In this document: one piece after another, positions 51,507 to 60,302 of the stretch
Layout of the letters: each line of letters begins with the position of its first letter
Numbering within the stretch: the first letter of the stretch is position 1
Assembly: GCA_947502885.1 (NCBI GenBank)
Contig: CANNBP010000012.1
Coordinates: forward strand, 118,716 to 182,715
Direction: 5' to 3'
DNA: 64,000 bases
Source of the DNA: an uncultured Aquimarina sp.
Lineage (GTDB): Bacteria > Bacteroidota > Bacteroidia > Flavobacteriales > Flavobacteriaceae
Program-made: the position numbers and the translations under genes
Notes under the pieces: generated by a model
The model's database searches: none
What the model was told of the DNA's origin: nothing
What the model saw: only the letters and a program-made list of their open reading frames with translations

Positions 51507-53052
51507 GTACTTCATCTTCATCATTAGTAGATGAGTCATTGATACTACTACCAAAAGCTTCATCTGCGCTCGGAAGGTGTCCTGTACTAAAAGGATCTTC
51601 CTTCTCTTCTCCTTCATTCATTTTTGAATGAAATTCAAAAGGCGTACTAAAGTCATCTAAGTTATCAAATTTACCTAAGTGACCAATGAATTTTAACCTA
51701 ATATTCTCTAATCCACCATTACGGTGTTTTGCAACAATAAATTCTCCTTGCCCTTGTGTAGATGATCTTTCTTCATCATCCCATTCATCAATTTTATAAT
51801 ATTCTGGTCTAAAAATAAATGCAACAATATCTGCATCCTGCTCTATCGCCCCAGATTCCCTCAAGTCACTAAGTAATGGTCTTTTACTACCTCCACGCGT
51901 TTCTACCGCACGAGATAACTGAGAAAGTGCGATTACAGGAATATTCAATTCTTTTGCTAAAGCTTTTAAGTTACGTGAGATTGTAGAAATTTCTTGTTCA
52001 CGGTTTCCATTCTTACCACTTCCTCCTGCTGTCATTAACTGCAAATAATCAATTACGATCATTCTAATACCATGCTGTGATGCCAAACGTCGAGCCTTTG
52101 CTCTAAGGTCAAATATAGATAATGATGGAGTGTCATCAATAAACAAAGGAGCCTTTTCAAGATCCTTTACTTTTACATTAAGTTGTTCCCATTCATGCTT
52201 TTCTAATTTACCCGTACGTAGTTTTTCTGAAGAAAGTCCTGTTTCTGATGAGATCAAACGTGTTATCAACTGTACAGAAGACATCTCTAACGAGAAAAAT
52301 GCAACTGGTATATTACTTCCCACAGCCATGTTTCTTGCCATGGATAAAGTTAAGGCTGTTTTACCCATACCCGGACGTGCCGCTACAATAATCAAATCAC
52401 TGGGCTGCCATCCTGAAGTTAATTTATCTAATTTATCAAACCCAGAAGGAACTCCACTCATTCCTTCTTTATTTGATATTTCTTGTATTTTTTTCTTAGC
52501 TTGTATTACAAGACTTTGTGCACTTTCTGTAGATCGCTTAATATTACCTTGAGTAACTTCATACAACCTAGATTCTGCCATATCCAAGAGATCAAAAACA
52601 TCTGCTGTCTCATCGTAGGATTCTTCTATGATTTCGTTAGAAATCTTTATCAAACTACGCTGTATATATTTTTGTAAAATGATCCTAGCATGAAACTCAA
52701 TATGTGCCGAAGATGCTACTTTTTGGGTCAGTTGAACCAAATAATAATCTCCGCCAGCTAATTCTAGTTTACCATCCTTCTTAAGTTGGGTTGAAACCGT
52801 TAATAAGTCTATTGGCTCAGAGTTTTCAAAGAGTTTGAAAATCGCTTCAAAGATGTATTGATGTGCTTCTCTGTAAAAAACATCAGGGTTAAGTATATCA
52901 ATAATTTCGTCAACCCCTTTTTTATCAATCATCATCGCCCCAAGCACAACTTCCTCTAAATCAACTGCTTGAGGGGGAATTTTTCCTTTCTCTAGCGCAA
53001 TTACGTTCCCCCGACCGTAATTTCCTTGCTGAGTTTGCTGTACTTTTTCCAT
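51499..53052 (-). CDS. dnaB: Replicative DNA helicase
   Basis: Hexameric 5'-3' helicase of the replication fork, 517 residues. N-terminal domain (about 28-130) with PQAVDLEEVVLGAMMIDK; RecA-like motor with Walker A ARPGMGKTALTL at 225-236, EMSSVQLITRLI, Walker B IRMIVIDYLQLM, and the H4-type AVETRGGSKRPLLSDLRESGAIEQDAD. An acidic C-terminal tail of about 40 residues ends DEDEVPF. No intein is present. It has its own promoter and is followed by a hairpin, so is monocistronic. The DUF721/DciA-like gene at 23845 may encode its helper. Confidence 0.97.
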   Translation of the reverse strand: MEKVQQTQQGNYGRGNVIALEKGKIPPQAVDLEEVVLGAMMIDKKGVDEIIDILNPDVFYREAHQYIFEAIFKLFENSEPIDLLTVSTQLKKDGKLELAGGDYYLVQLTQKVASSAHIEFHARIILQKYIQRSLIKISNEIIEESYDETADVFDLLDMAESRLYEVTQGNIKRSTESAQSLVIQAKKKIQEISNKEGMSGVPSGFDKLDKLTSGWQPSDLIIVAARPGMGKTALTLSMARNMAVGSNIPVAFFSLEMSSVQLITRLISSETGLSSEKLRTGKLEKHEWEQLNVKVKDLEKAPLFIDDTPSLSIFDLRAKARRLASQHGIRMIVIDYLQLMTAGGSGKNGNREQEISTISRNLKALAKELNIPVIALSQLSRAVETRGGSKRPLLSDLRESGAIEQDADIVAFIFRPEYYKIDEWDDEERSSTQGQGEFIVAKHRNGGLENIRLKFIGHLGKFDNLDDFSTPFEFHSKMNEGEEKEDPFSTGHLPSADEAFGSSINDSSTNDEDEVPF

Positions 53053-53094
53053 GACTACGAATGTAAAAAAATTGTAAAGAGATGTACCTAAATA

Positions 53095-53127
53095 TAAAGA
53101 TACGAATGTTCACCGATCTTTAACAAA
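53095..53127 (-). promoter_or_regulatory. Predicted promoter of dnaB
   Basis: Minus strand TTTG (53127-53124), 21 bases, TATCTTTA (53102-53095). One mismatch in the -7 box. About 42 bases before the start codon. Confidence 0.55.
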
Positions 53128-53165
53128 TAGGTTGTTAATAAGTTTATTTTATTGTTGATAAGCAT

Positions 53166-53196
53166 AAAAAAATCTGAAGCATACAACTTCAGATTT
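53166..53196 (-). terminator. Intrinsic terminator of accA
   Basis: 10-bp stem AAATCTGAAG/CTTCAGATTT (53170-53179, 53187-53196). The A-run at 53166-53172 gives the U-tract on the minus strand. Confidence 0.88.
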
Positions 53197-53220
53197 AGTC
53201 AGTAAGCGGTTTTTTAAGGG

Positions 53221-54174
53221 TTACCCTTTAAAGTCTCCCATATTCGCATATTTTTCCATTCGATTTTTAATCAATTCTTCTGGTGATAAGTTTTTTAGCT
53301 CTTCAAAAGATGTTAAAATTTTATCTCGAACGGTTTTGAATGTAGTTTCTCTATCGCTATGTGCTCCACCAAGAGGTTCTTTAACGATTTCATCAACAAC
53401 CTTAAGCTTAACACTATCTTTTGCAGTAAGTTTTAATGCTTCGGCTGCTTGTTCTTTTTGATCCCAGCTTCTCCACAATATAGAAGAGCAGTTTTCTGGA
53501 GAAATTACAGAGTACCATGCATTCTCTAGCATTAGCACTTTATCTCCTACTCCTATACCTAATGCTCCTCCACTTGCTCCTTCTCCTATTATTATTACAA
53601 CAACAGGAACTTTAAGGCGAGTCATTTCTAATATATTACGAGCAATTGCTTCTCCTTGCCCTCTTTCTTCTGCTTCTAATCCAGGGTATGCTCCTGGCGT
53701 ATCGATAAAACTAACAACCGGTATTCCAAATTTCTCAGCGCTTTTCATTAAGCGTAAGGCTTTACGATATCCTTCTGGATTCGCCATTCCAAAATTTCGA
53801 TATTGTCTTGTTTTGGTATTGTATCCTTTTTGTTGACCAATAAACATAAAACTTTGATCACCAATCTTACCTAGACCACCAATCATTGCTTTGTCATCTT
53901 TAACATTACGATCTCCATGTAGCTCTAAAAAAGATTCTCCACATATAGCATCTATATAATCTAGAGTATATGGTCTAGAAGGATGCCTAGACAACTGTAC
54001 ACGTTGCCAAGGAGTAAGGTTTTTATATATATCCTTTTTAGTATCCTTAAGTTTCTTTTCTATTTGCTTACAGGTGTCAGTTACATCAACTTCACTTTCT
54101 TCACCTATAGCGCAAGCCTTTTTGAATTGCTCTTCAAGCTCTTTAATGGGGAGTTCAAATTCTAAATATTCCAT
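53221..54174 (-). CDS. accA: Acetyl-CoA carboxylase carboxyltransferase subunit alpha
   Basis: Alpha half of the carboxyltransferase that makes malonyl-CoA for fatty acid synthesis. 317 residues, standard. Typical blocks: the start LEFELPIKELEEQ, KDIYKNLTPWQRVQLSRHP, GGLGKIGDQSFMFIGQQKGY, FIDTPGAYPGLEAEERGQGEAIA and the oxyanion region VPVVVIIIGEGASGGALGIG. The partner accD is not in the window. Monocistronic by promoter and terminator positions. Confidence 0.96.
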   Translation of the reverse strand: MEYLEFELPIKELEEQFKKACAIGEESEVDVTDTCKQIEKKLKDTKKDIYKNLTPWQRVQLSRHPSRPYTLDYIDAICGESFLELHGDRNVKDDKAMIGGLGKIGDQSFMFIGQQKGYNTKTRQYRNFGMANPEGYRKALRLMKSAEKFGIPVVSFIDTPGAYPGLEAEERGQGEAIARNILEMTRLKVPVVVIIIGEGASGGALGIGVGDKVLMLENAWYSVISPENCSSILWRSWDQKEQAAEALKLTAKDSVKLKVVDEIVKEPLGGAHSDRETTFKTVRDKILTSFEELKNLSPEELIKNRMEKYANMGDFKG

Positions 54175-54209
54175 AATAAAGAATATATTTTTTTACTAGG
54201 GTTAGCGGA

Positions 54210-54217
54210 CAAATATA
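54210..54217 (-). promoter_or_regulatory. Predicted -7 box for accA
   Basis: Minus strand TATATTTG matches TAnnTTTG exactly, 35 bases before the start. No clear TTG at the usual distance. Confidence 0.55.
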
Positions 54218-54239
54218 AAAACTTACTTGGTAAAGTTAC

Positions 54240-55154
54240 CTATAGTTTTCTCTTATTTTTATCCTTAATATTCTTAAATACACCATTAAGTACTACTGTA
54301 CCTAGGATTATAAGGGTTCCATAATAAAATTGAGGATTCATTTTTTCTGATTCTCCAAAGATAAAAAATGCCAATAATATTCCATATACGGGTTCTAAGT
54401 TTGTTGTTAACATCACGGTATAGGGGCTCAAATATTTCATTACTTGAACAGAACCAATAAAAGCATAAGCCGTACATACTGAAGCCAATATAAACAAGAA
54501 TACCCAATCCATAGTTGACATTTGAAAAAATGAAGTAGATATTTCATTCTCTTCGTTTGTAAACAACATTAATCCTCCTATAAATAAACTTAGAGCCATA
54601 ACTCCACTCAAAAGTTCGTAAAAAGATACCATAGAAGGATCATTATCCTTTGCTATTTTTCCATTTATTAAAGAAAAAATTGTAGATAAAAAAGCTGCCA
54701 CCAAAGAATATATAATTCCTAAAGTATAATCTCCTTCAACTCTAAAAATTATATACAAGCCAACTATCACAAGAACTCCAAAAATAACTTCGTACCAAAT
54801 CAATTTTCTTTTGTAAAAAATTGGTTCTAATAATGATGTAAAAAAAGCTCCTGAAGACAACACTGATAAGGTAATCGATACATTAGAAACCTTAATTGCA
54901 GCAAAAAAAGCAATCCAATGTAAAGCAATTGCGGTTCCCGCTATAAACAAAATAAAAAACAGCTTCTTAGAAACCTTTAGCGATATTTTTCTTAAATATA
55001 TGTACAAATAGACAAAGCCGGATGCTAATAACATTCTATACCAAACCAAGGGTAAAGCTTTTATCGTGATTAACTCACCCAAAATCGCTGTAAACCCCCA
55101 TATAAATATTATAAAATGGAGATGTATGTAATTTTTAAATTTAACGTTTGGCAT
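54240..55154 (-). CDS. EamA/DMT-family transporter
   Basis: 304 residues with about ten membrane helices in two EamA repeats (first about 8-135, second about 150-295). The characteristic end-of-repeat ITLSVLSSGAFFTSLLEPIFYK and TVMLTTNLEPVYGILLAFFIFGES (Pro/Glu in the fourth helix) are both present. The drug/metabolite transporter superfamily exports amino acids, nucleosides or metabolites; the substrate is unknown. It starts inside the lptF/G gene end (14-base overlap), so it is the last gene of the tgt operon. Confidence 0.88.
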   Translation of the reverse strand: MPNVKFKNYIHLHFIIFIWGFTAILGELITIKALPLVWYRMLLASGFVYLYIYLRKISLKVSKKLFFILFIAGTAIALHWIAFFAAIKVSNVSITLSVLSSGAFFTSLLEPIFYKRKLIWYEVIFGVLVIVGLYIIFRVEGDYTLGIIYSLVAAFLSTIFSLINGKIAKDNDPSMVSFYELLSGVMALSLFIGGLMLFTNEENEISTSFFQMSTMDWVFLFILASVCTAYAFIGSVQVMKYLSPYTVMLTTNLEPVYGILLAFFIFGESEKMNPQFYYGTLIILGTVVLNGVFKNIKDKNKRKL

Positions 55155-56214
55155 TATACAATAAATATATGGCTAAAATCCCAAATGAAAAATTAGGAAA
55201 CCACACGGCAACTATAGGCGGAAAATCTGATTGATTTGCCATTGTACCTAACACTTTATCAAAAAAGATAAATACAAACGCCATCGAAATACCTACGGCC
55301 AAATTGACCCCCATTCCTCCACGTCTCTTCATTGAAGAAACCGCTACACCAATTATCGTAAGTATAAACGCAGATACAGGTATACTCCATCTTTTATAGG
55401 CTACCACCGTATATCTATTAATATCAGACGACCCTCTTTTACTCTCCTTTTCAATAAACTTACTCAACTCTGTATAAGTTAGTGTTTCTGCAACATAAGC
55501 AACAGGTGTAAATTCATCTATATTAAATGGCAAAACAGTGTCTTTTTTTAATGCTTTCTCAATTACATCTTTATTTTTTAAGACCTTACGTTTTACAAAA
55601 TCCTTTAATTCATAAATACTATCCTTAAAAATAATTTCTCTAGCCGAAATTTTTGTATCTAGTTTATTACCTTTAAAATATTCTAAGGTAAAATTGGTTG
55701 CTGTTTTTTCTAGAGGTTTAAAATGATTCACATATAAGAACGTACTATCATTAACTTGTCTATATATATTTCTGGTTTCTTGTACTTTTCTTCCTCTATT
55801 ATTAAGATAAGTGTATTTAAATTCGTTAAATCCTTGACTCGCTTTAGGAGCCAAAAATAATCCCATTGCCAATGCACCCAAACAAATAATAACGGCCCCT
55901 ATCATATAAGGTCTAAGAAATCTCCAAAACGAAACTCCCGAACTTAAAAAAGCAATAATTTCAGTTTTATTAGCCAATTTAGAAGTAAACCATATTACTG
56001 ATAGAAATACAAAAAGGGGAAATAATAAATTAGCAAAATAGACTGTAAAATCTAAATAATATCCCATAACAATACTAACAGGAACTTTATGTTCTATCAT
56101 ATTGTCTATTTTTTCAGAAAGATCTACAATTATCCCAATTGGTATAAAAAGGAGAATCATTGCAAAAAAAGTTCCTAAATATCGCTTAAGTATGTACCAG
56201 TCTAGTATTTTCAA
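55141..56214 (-). CDS. LptF/LptG-family permease
   Basis: 357 residues, six membrane helices arranged three before and three after a periplasmic beta-jellyroll (about 125-265). N-terminal LDWYILKRYLGTFFAMILLF is typical of the YjgP/YjgQ family. These permeases pair with LptB ATPase to lift lipopolysaccharide onto the Lpt bridge. Whether this one is F or G cannot be settled from one sequence. It follows tgt with a one-base gap. Confidence 0.92.
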   Translation of the reverse strand: MKILDWYILKRYLGTFFAMILLFIPIGIIVDLSEKIDNMIEHKVPVSIVMGYYLDFTVYFANLLFPLFVFLSVIWFTSKLANKTEIIAFLSSGVSFWRFLRPYMIGAVIICLGALAMGLFLAPKASQGFNEFKYTYLNNRGRKVQETRNIYRQVNDSTFLYVNHFKPLEKTATNFTLEYFKGNKLDTKISAREIIFKDSIYELKDFVKRKVLKNKDVIEKALKKDTVLPFNIDEFTPVAYVAETLTYTELSKFIEKESKRGSSDINRYTVVAYKRWSIPVSAFILTIIGVAVSSMKRRGGMGVNLAVGISMAFVFIFFDKVLGTMANQSDFPPIVAVWFPNFSFGILAIYLLYNAKR

Positions 56215-56215
56215 A

Positions 56216-57346
56216 CTATAATCTTTTATCCATTTGTTTAACCATCATATTTTTCCATGAATTGAAATCCCCAGCCAAAATATGTTTTCTAGCTTCACGA
56301 ACCAACCATAAATAAAAACCCAAATTATGAATTGTGGCTATTTGCTTTCCTAGCAATTCATTTACCGAAAAAAGGTGTTTTAGGTATGCTTTTGAGTATT
56401 CTGTATCTACAAAAGTTATTGCCATTTCATCGATTGGAGAAAAATCATCTTCCCATTTCTTATTTTTTATATTAATTGTCCCATGGGCAGTAAACAACAT
56501 TCCATTGCGTGCATTACGAGTTGGCATCACACAATCAAACATATCAATACCCAATGCTATATTTTCCAAAATATTTATTGGTGTTCCAACCCCCATCAAA
56601 TACCTAGGTTTATCTTCTGGTAAAATTTCAGTTACTACTTCTGTCATCGCATACATTTCTTCTGCTGGCTCCCCTACAGACAAGCCTCCTATAGCATTAC
56701 CTACCGCTCCAGCATTTGCTATATACTCTGCAGACTGTCTTCTAAGATCTTTATATGTACTTCCTTGTACTATCGGAAAAAAAGCCTGGTCATACCCATA
56801 TTTAACCGGTATTTTCTCTAAGTGTTGCAAACAGCGATCTAACCACCTATGTGTCATATGCATACTTCTTTTGGCATAATGATAATCACAAGGATAAGGC
56901 GTACATTCATCGAATGCCATTATTATATCCGCTCCAATAGTCCTTTGTATTTCCATTACATTTTCTGGAGTAAACACATGATATGAACCATCAATATGAG
57001 ACTTAAATTTAACCCCCTCCTCTTTTATCTTTCGGTTTGCCGATAGAGAATATACTTGATAGCCACCACTATCCGTAAGTATATTTCGATCCCAATTCAT
57101 AAATTTGTGTAGTCCTCCTGCCTTTTCTAAAATAGCTGGTTGGGGTCTTAAATAAAGATGATAAGTATTTCCTAAGATAATATCTGGATTAATATCATTT
57201 TTTAATTCACGTTGATGTACTCCTTTTACAGTTGCGACAGTACCTACAGGCATAAAAATAGGAGTTTCAATAACTCCATGATCTGTGGTTATTTTTCCTG
57301 CTCTTGCTTTACTTAAAGGATCTTTGGACAAAAGGTTAAATTGCAT
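56216..57346 (-). CDS. tgt: tRNA-guanine transglycosylase
   Basis: Exchanges guanine-34 of GUN-anticodon tRNAs for a queuosine precursor. 376 residues, normal length. Asp92 lies in LTDSGGYQVYSL and the presumed nucleophile Asp271 in DMFDCVMPTRNARNG; GGLSVGEP forms the substrate loop. The structural zinc site is changed: where most bacterial enzymes have CxCxxC, this one has Ala309, Thr311 and Asp314 (PIDEMAITFVDTEYSKAYL), while His340 in ATIHNLGFYLWL remains. A metal-free fold is likely, as I recall for other Bacteroidetes. First gene of a three-gene operon. Confidence 0.94.
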   Translation of the reverse strand: MQFNLLSKDPLSKARAGKITTDHGVIETPIFMPVGTVATVKGVHQRELKNDINPDIILGNTYHLYLRPQPAILEKAGGLHKFMNWDRNILTDSGGYQVYSLSANRKIKEEGVKFKSHIDGSYHVFTPENVMEIQRTIGADIIMAFDECTPYPCDYHYAKRSMHMTHRWLDRCLQHLEKIPVKYGYDQAFFPIVQGSTYKDLRRQSAEYIANAGAVGNAIGGLSVGEPAEEMYAMTEVVTEILPEDKPRYLMGVGTPINILENIALGIDMFDCVMPTRNARNGMLFTAHGTINIKNKKWEDDFSPIDEMAITFVDTEYSKAYLKHLFSVNELLGKQIATIHNLGFYLWLVREARKHILAGDFNSWKNMMVKQMDKRL

Positions 57347-57366
57347 ATTTTCTGTTTGGTAGAGCG

Positions 57367-57374
57367 CAAAGATA
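57367..57374 (-). promoter_or_regulatory. Predicted -7 box for tgt-lptF/G-EamA
   Basis: Minus strand TATCTTTG matches TAnnTTTG exactly, 20 bases before the tgt ATG. The -33 element is not clear. Confidence 0.6.
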
Positions 57375-57461
57375 ACTAACTAATACGAATTTAATCACCT
57401 TAGATTTTCTAAAACTTAATGTTATTCCTACTAGTTTCTTTATTAAAAGCTCCAAATACAT

Positions 57462-57492
57462 TTTGCCACTGTATTCAAAACCTGTATTTTTG
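57462..57492 (+). promoter_or_regulatory. Promoter of the split transketolase genes
   Basis: TTTG (57462-57465), 19 bases, TATTTTTG (57485-57492): an exact match. Start expected near 57499. It rules out the upstream TTG at 57463 as the start codon and supports the ATG at 57523. Confidence 0.8.
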
Positions 57493-57522
57493 GGATTTTA
57501 TTATCAAGAAATCAGCATCATA

Positions 57523-58368
57523 ATGCCAAAAACAAAACAATTAGAGGATTTTGCAACACAAGTTCGTAGAGATATTCTACGACAAGTTCATAAAGTTAAT
57601 TCTGGTCACCCAGGAGGTTCACTAGGCTGTACAGAATTTTTTGTTGCCCTGTTTCAGGAAGTCATGGACAGAAAAGATGACTTTGACATGAATGGTATCA
57701 ATGAAGATATTTTTTTCCTGTCTAATGGTCATATATCACCTGTGTACTATAGTGTACTAGCTCGAAGTGGGTATTTTCCTGTCGAAGAGTTAAATACGTT
57801 TAGACTTATCAACAGTCGATTACAAGGACACCCAACTACTCATGAGGGTTTACCTGGTATACGTATTGCTTCGGGGTCATTAGGACAAGGAATGTCTGTA
57901 GCATTAGGTGCTGCTCAAGCCAAAAAACTAAACAATGACTCACATCTTGTATATAGTTTACATGGAGATGGAGAATTACAAGAAGGTCAAATCTGGGAAG
58001 CTGCTATGTATGCTGCCGGAAAAAAAGTTGACAATCTTATTTCTACTATTGATTATAATGGTCAACAGATTGACGGATCTACAGATGATGTACTTCCTTT
58101 AGGCGATTTAAGAGCTAAATTTGAAGCTTTTGGCTGGGATGTAATGGAAATAAAAGAAGGGAACTCTATAGCTGCTGTATTGGAAGGATTAAATGAAGCT
58201 AAAAGCAGAACTGGTAAAGGAAAGCCTGTTTGTATTTTAATGCATACAGTGATGGGGCATGGTGTAGATTTTATGATGCATACACATGCTTGGCATGGTA
58301 AAGCTCCTAATGATGAGCAGTTAGAAATTGGATTAACACAAAATCCTGAAACGCTAGGAGATTATTAA
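57523..58368 (+). CDS. Transketolase, N-terminal subunit
   Basis: Thiamine-diphosphate-binding half of a split transketolase (non-oxidative pentose phosphate pathway). 281 residues from the ATG at 57523. HKVNSGHPGGSLGCTEFFVAL near the N-terminus, GSLGQGMSVALGAA, and the ThDP/Mg motif HGDGELQEGQIWEAAMYAA with GDG followed by the Asn region (STIDYNGQQIDGST). The C-terminal HTVMGHGVDFMMHTHAWHGKAP carries the conserved His residues. Its partner follows 19 bases later, so the pair forms one enzyme. Confidence 0.95.
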   Translation: MPKTKQLEDFATQVRRDILRQVHKVNSGHPGGSLGCTEFFVALFQEVMDRKDDFDMNGINEDIFFLSNGHISPVYYSVLARSGYFPVEELNTFRLINSRLQGHPTTHEGLPGIRIASGSLGQGMSVALGAAQAKKLNNDSHLVYSLHGDGELQEGQIWEAAMYAAGKKVDNLISTIDYNGQQIDGSTDDVLPLGDLRAKFEAFGWDVMEIKEGNSIAAVLEGLNEAKSRTGKGKPVCILMHTVMGHGVDFMMHTHAWHGKAPNDEQLEIGLTQNPETLGDY

Positions 58369-58387
58369 TTCCCAAATTAAAAAGAAA

Positions 58388-59341
58388 ATGACAAAATATA
58401 TAGATACAGGAAAAAAAGATACTCGTTCTGGTTTTGGAGCTGGCTTAGAAGAATTAGGAAAAACAAATGAGAATGTAGTTGCATTATGTGCAGATTTAAT
58501 TGGATCTCTAAAAATGGATGCATTTATCGCTAATAATCCAGAGCGATTTTTTCAAATTGGTATTGCAGAAGCCAACATGATGGGGATTGCAGCGGGTATG
58601 ACTATTGGTGGTAAAATTCCTTTTACTGGTACTTTTGCAAACTTTTCTACCGGTCGAGTTTACGATCAAATCCGTCAATCCATTGCATATAGCGGAAAAA
58701 ATGTTAAGATCTGTGCTTCACATGCTGGATTAACACTTGGAGAAGATGGAGCTACACACCAAATACTAGAAGATATTGGTTTAATGAAAATGTTGCCAGG
58801 TATGACCGTAATCAATACTTGTGATTATAATCAGACCAAAGCTGCAACTATTGCAATAGCGGATTATGAGGGACCTGTTTACTTAAGATTCGGAAGACCT
58901 AAGGTTGCTAACTTTACTCCAGAAGATCAAAAGTTCGAAGTAGGAAAAGCTATTTTGCTTCAAGAAGGAACTGATGTTACCATTGTCGCTACTGGTCATT
59001 TAGTATGGGAAGCTATACAAGCAGCAGAATCTTTACAAAAACAAGGAATAAGTGCCGAGGTAATCAATATTCACACTATAAAACCTCTTGATGACGAAGC
59101 AATTATTAACTCTGTTAAAAAAACAGGATGCATAATCACTGCTGAAGAACACAATCATTTAGGAGGCCTAGGAGAAAGTGTTTCTAGAGTATTATCACAA
59201 CAGTATCCAGTTCCTCAAGAATTCATCGCTACAAATGATACTTTTGGAGAGAGTGGAACTCCGGATCAACTTATGGAAAAATATGGACTTAATGCAGCTG
59301 CAATAAGCAAAGCAGCCGAGCGTGTCCTTAAAAGAAAATAA
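58388..59341 (+). CDS. Transketolase, C-terminal subunit
   Basis: Pyrimidine-binding plus C-terminal domains of the split transketolase, 317 residues. RSGFGAGLEELGKTNENVV leads to the Glu-bearing FFQIGIAEANMMGIAAGMTIGG that activates ThDP; GRVYDQIRQSIAYSGKNVK, SHAGLTLGEDGATHQILEDI and the C-terminal TAEEHNHLGGLGESVSRVL are typical. It acts with the preceding subunit. A terminator follows. Confidence 0.95.
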   Translation: MTKYIDTGKKDTRSGFGAGLEELGKTNENVVALCADLIGSLKMDAFIANNPERFFQIGIAEANMMGIAAGMTIGGKIPFTGTFANFSTGRVYDQIRQSIAYSGKNVKICASHAGLTLGEDGATHQILEDIGLMKMLPGMTVINTCDYNQTKAATIAIADYEGPVYLRFGRPKVANFTPEDQKFEVGKAILLQEGTDVTIVATGHLVWEAIQAAESLQKQGISAEVINIHTIKPLDDEAIINSVKKTGCIITAEEHNHLGGLGESVSRVLSQQYPVPQEFIATNDTFGESGTPDQLMEKYGLNAAAISKAAERVLKRK

Positions 59342-59364
59342 AATATATTTTCGAAAAAAAACCG

Positions 59365-59396
59365 AAAAGCCTTCTAAAAAAATAGAAGGCTTTTTT
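59365..59396 (+). terminator. Intrinsic terminator of the transketolase pair
   Basis: 12-bp stem AAAAGCCTTCTA/TAGAAGGCTTTT (59365-59376, 59383-59394), loop of six A, then T. Confidence 0.92.
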
Positions 59397-59568
59397 ATTG
59401 CTCTAAAATAAAAGTAAATTCTATTCGTTTATTAAACACTAGCCATAGTTTACTTCTGATTAAAAAACTTGTTTCAGAAATAACTTACACCAAAAACATT
59501 CAAATTAATTATTAATTTTTACTCTAAAACGGTGTTATCCTAAATTTAGCTTAAAAACAGCAAAACAC

Positions 59569-59589
59569 ATGAATTACATTGTAATTCAT
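59569..59589. repeat. Palindrome in the leader of the barrel gene
   Basis: ATGAATTAC, three bases, GTAATTCAT: perfect 9-bp arms, about 20 bases after the predicted -7 box and 63 bases before the start codon. Could be an operator or an RNA hairpin. Confidence 0.5.
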
Positions 59590-59652
59590 CACAAAATTAC
59601 ACTTAAGTCAACATTACAGCACATTCTTAGGGTTCTAAAAAAGTTTATTAAA

Positions 59653-60237
59653 ATGAAAAAAATCGTTGTGTTTTTTATGTTTATCAGTTGTACAATATCT
59701 TTCTCACAAGAAAAACAAACTGCTTTCGGAGTAAAGGCTGGATTAAACTATGGTGATAATGGTAAAATTGAATTAAACGATATAACCAGCACCAATGCGA
59801 ATGATAGAATCGGATATCATTTTGGTGTTTTTGTAAGAGGTGGCATTACTGAAAACTTATATATTAAACCAGAGCTACTATATACAGTCAACAATAGTAC
59901 TTATAATTTAGAAAACTCAAAAAAAGAATACTCTGTTAAGAAGCTAGACTTACCAATTCTTCTTGGCGCTTCTGTTTTAGGGCCAATACACATTTTCGGA
60001 GGCCCAGCACTACAATATATCATAGAAAATAACTTAGAAGACGTTAAACTTAATTCAGTAAAAAACGACTTCACAGTAGGCTTACATTTTGGAATTGGGC
60101 TTCAATTAAATCGTATAAATTTTGATGTACGTTATGAACGAGGTCTTAGTAAAAATAAAGCAGAATCGATCGACAACGACATAAAAGTAGACTCTAGACC
60201 TGAACAATTTATTATTGGACTTTCTATAGACCTCTAA
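59653..60237 (+). CDS. Outer-membrane beta-barrel protein (PorT-like)
   Basis: 194 residues from the ATG at 59653 with a signal peptide (to about 19, TISFSQ). TAFGVKAGLNYGDNGKI is the usual start of small flavobacterial eight-strand barrels; FGVFVRGGITENLYIKPELLY and VGLHFGIGLQLNRINFDVRYERGL follow, and it ends QFIIGLSIDL. Members resemble PorT, a type IX secretion component, but the family is broad and I do not assign that role. Ends at a 25-bp terminator stem. Confidence 0.8.
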   Translation: MKKIVVFFMFISCTISFSQEKQTAFGVKAGLNYGDNGKIELNDITSTNANDRIGYHFGVFVRGGITENLYIKPELLYTVNNSTYNLENSKKEYSVKKLDLPILLGASVLGPIHIFGGPALQYIIENNLEDVKLNSVKNDFTVGLHFGIGLQLNRINFDVRYERGLSKNKAESIDNDIKVDSRPEQFIIGLSIDL

Positions 60238-60240
60238 ACA

Positions 60241-60293
60241 TTATATCAAATAAAAAAGGTAACCTAGTAGGCTACCTTTTTTATTTGATATAA
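60241..60293. terminator. Bidirectional terminator, 25-bp stem
   Basis: 60241-60265 pairs with 60269-60293 with a single mismatch and loop AGT; core GGTAACCT/AGGCTACC, with A6/T6 inside the arms. Serves the convergent barrel and FKBP-like genes. Confidence 0.93.
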
Positions 60294-60302
60294 TGTTTCT
60301 TC

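Larger units (their letters stand above)
59342..59652. other. 311-base intergenic region before the barrel gene
   Basis: Holds the transketolase terminator (59365-59396), a TAAATTTA (-7-like, one mismatch) at 59541-59548 that may drive the barrel gene, and a small palindrome at 59569-59589. An ATG at 59569 is in frame with the barrel gene but would place 28 residues before the signal peptide, so it is not used. Confidence 0.55.

Noticed and set aside
57463..57522. Upstream TTG start for the transketolase N-terminal subunit
   Set aside because: The codon is part of the exact -33 box, so it would not be transcribed.
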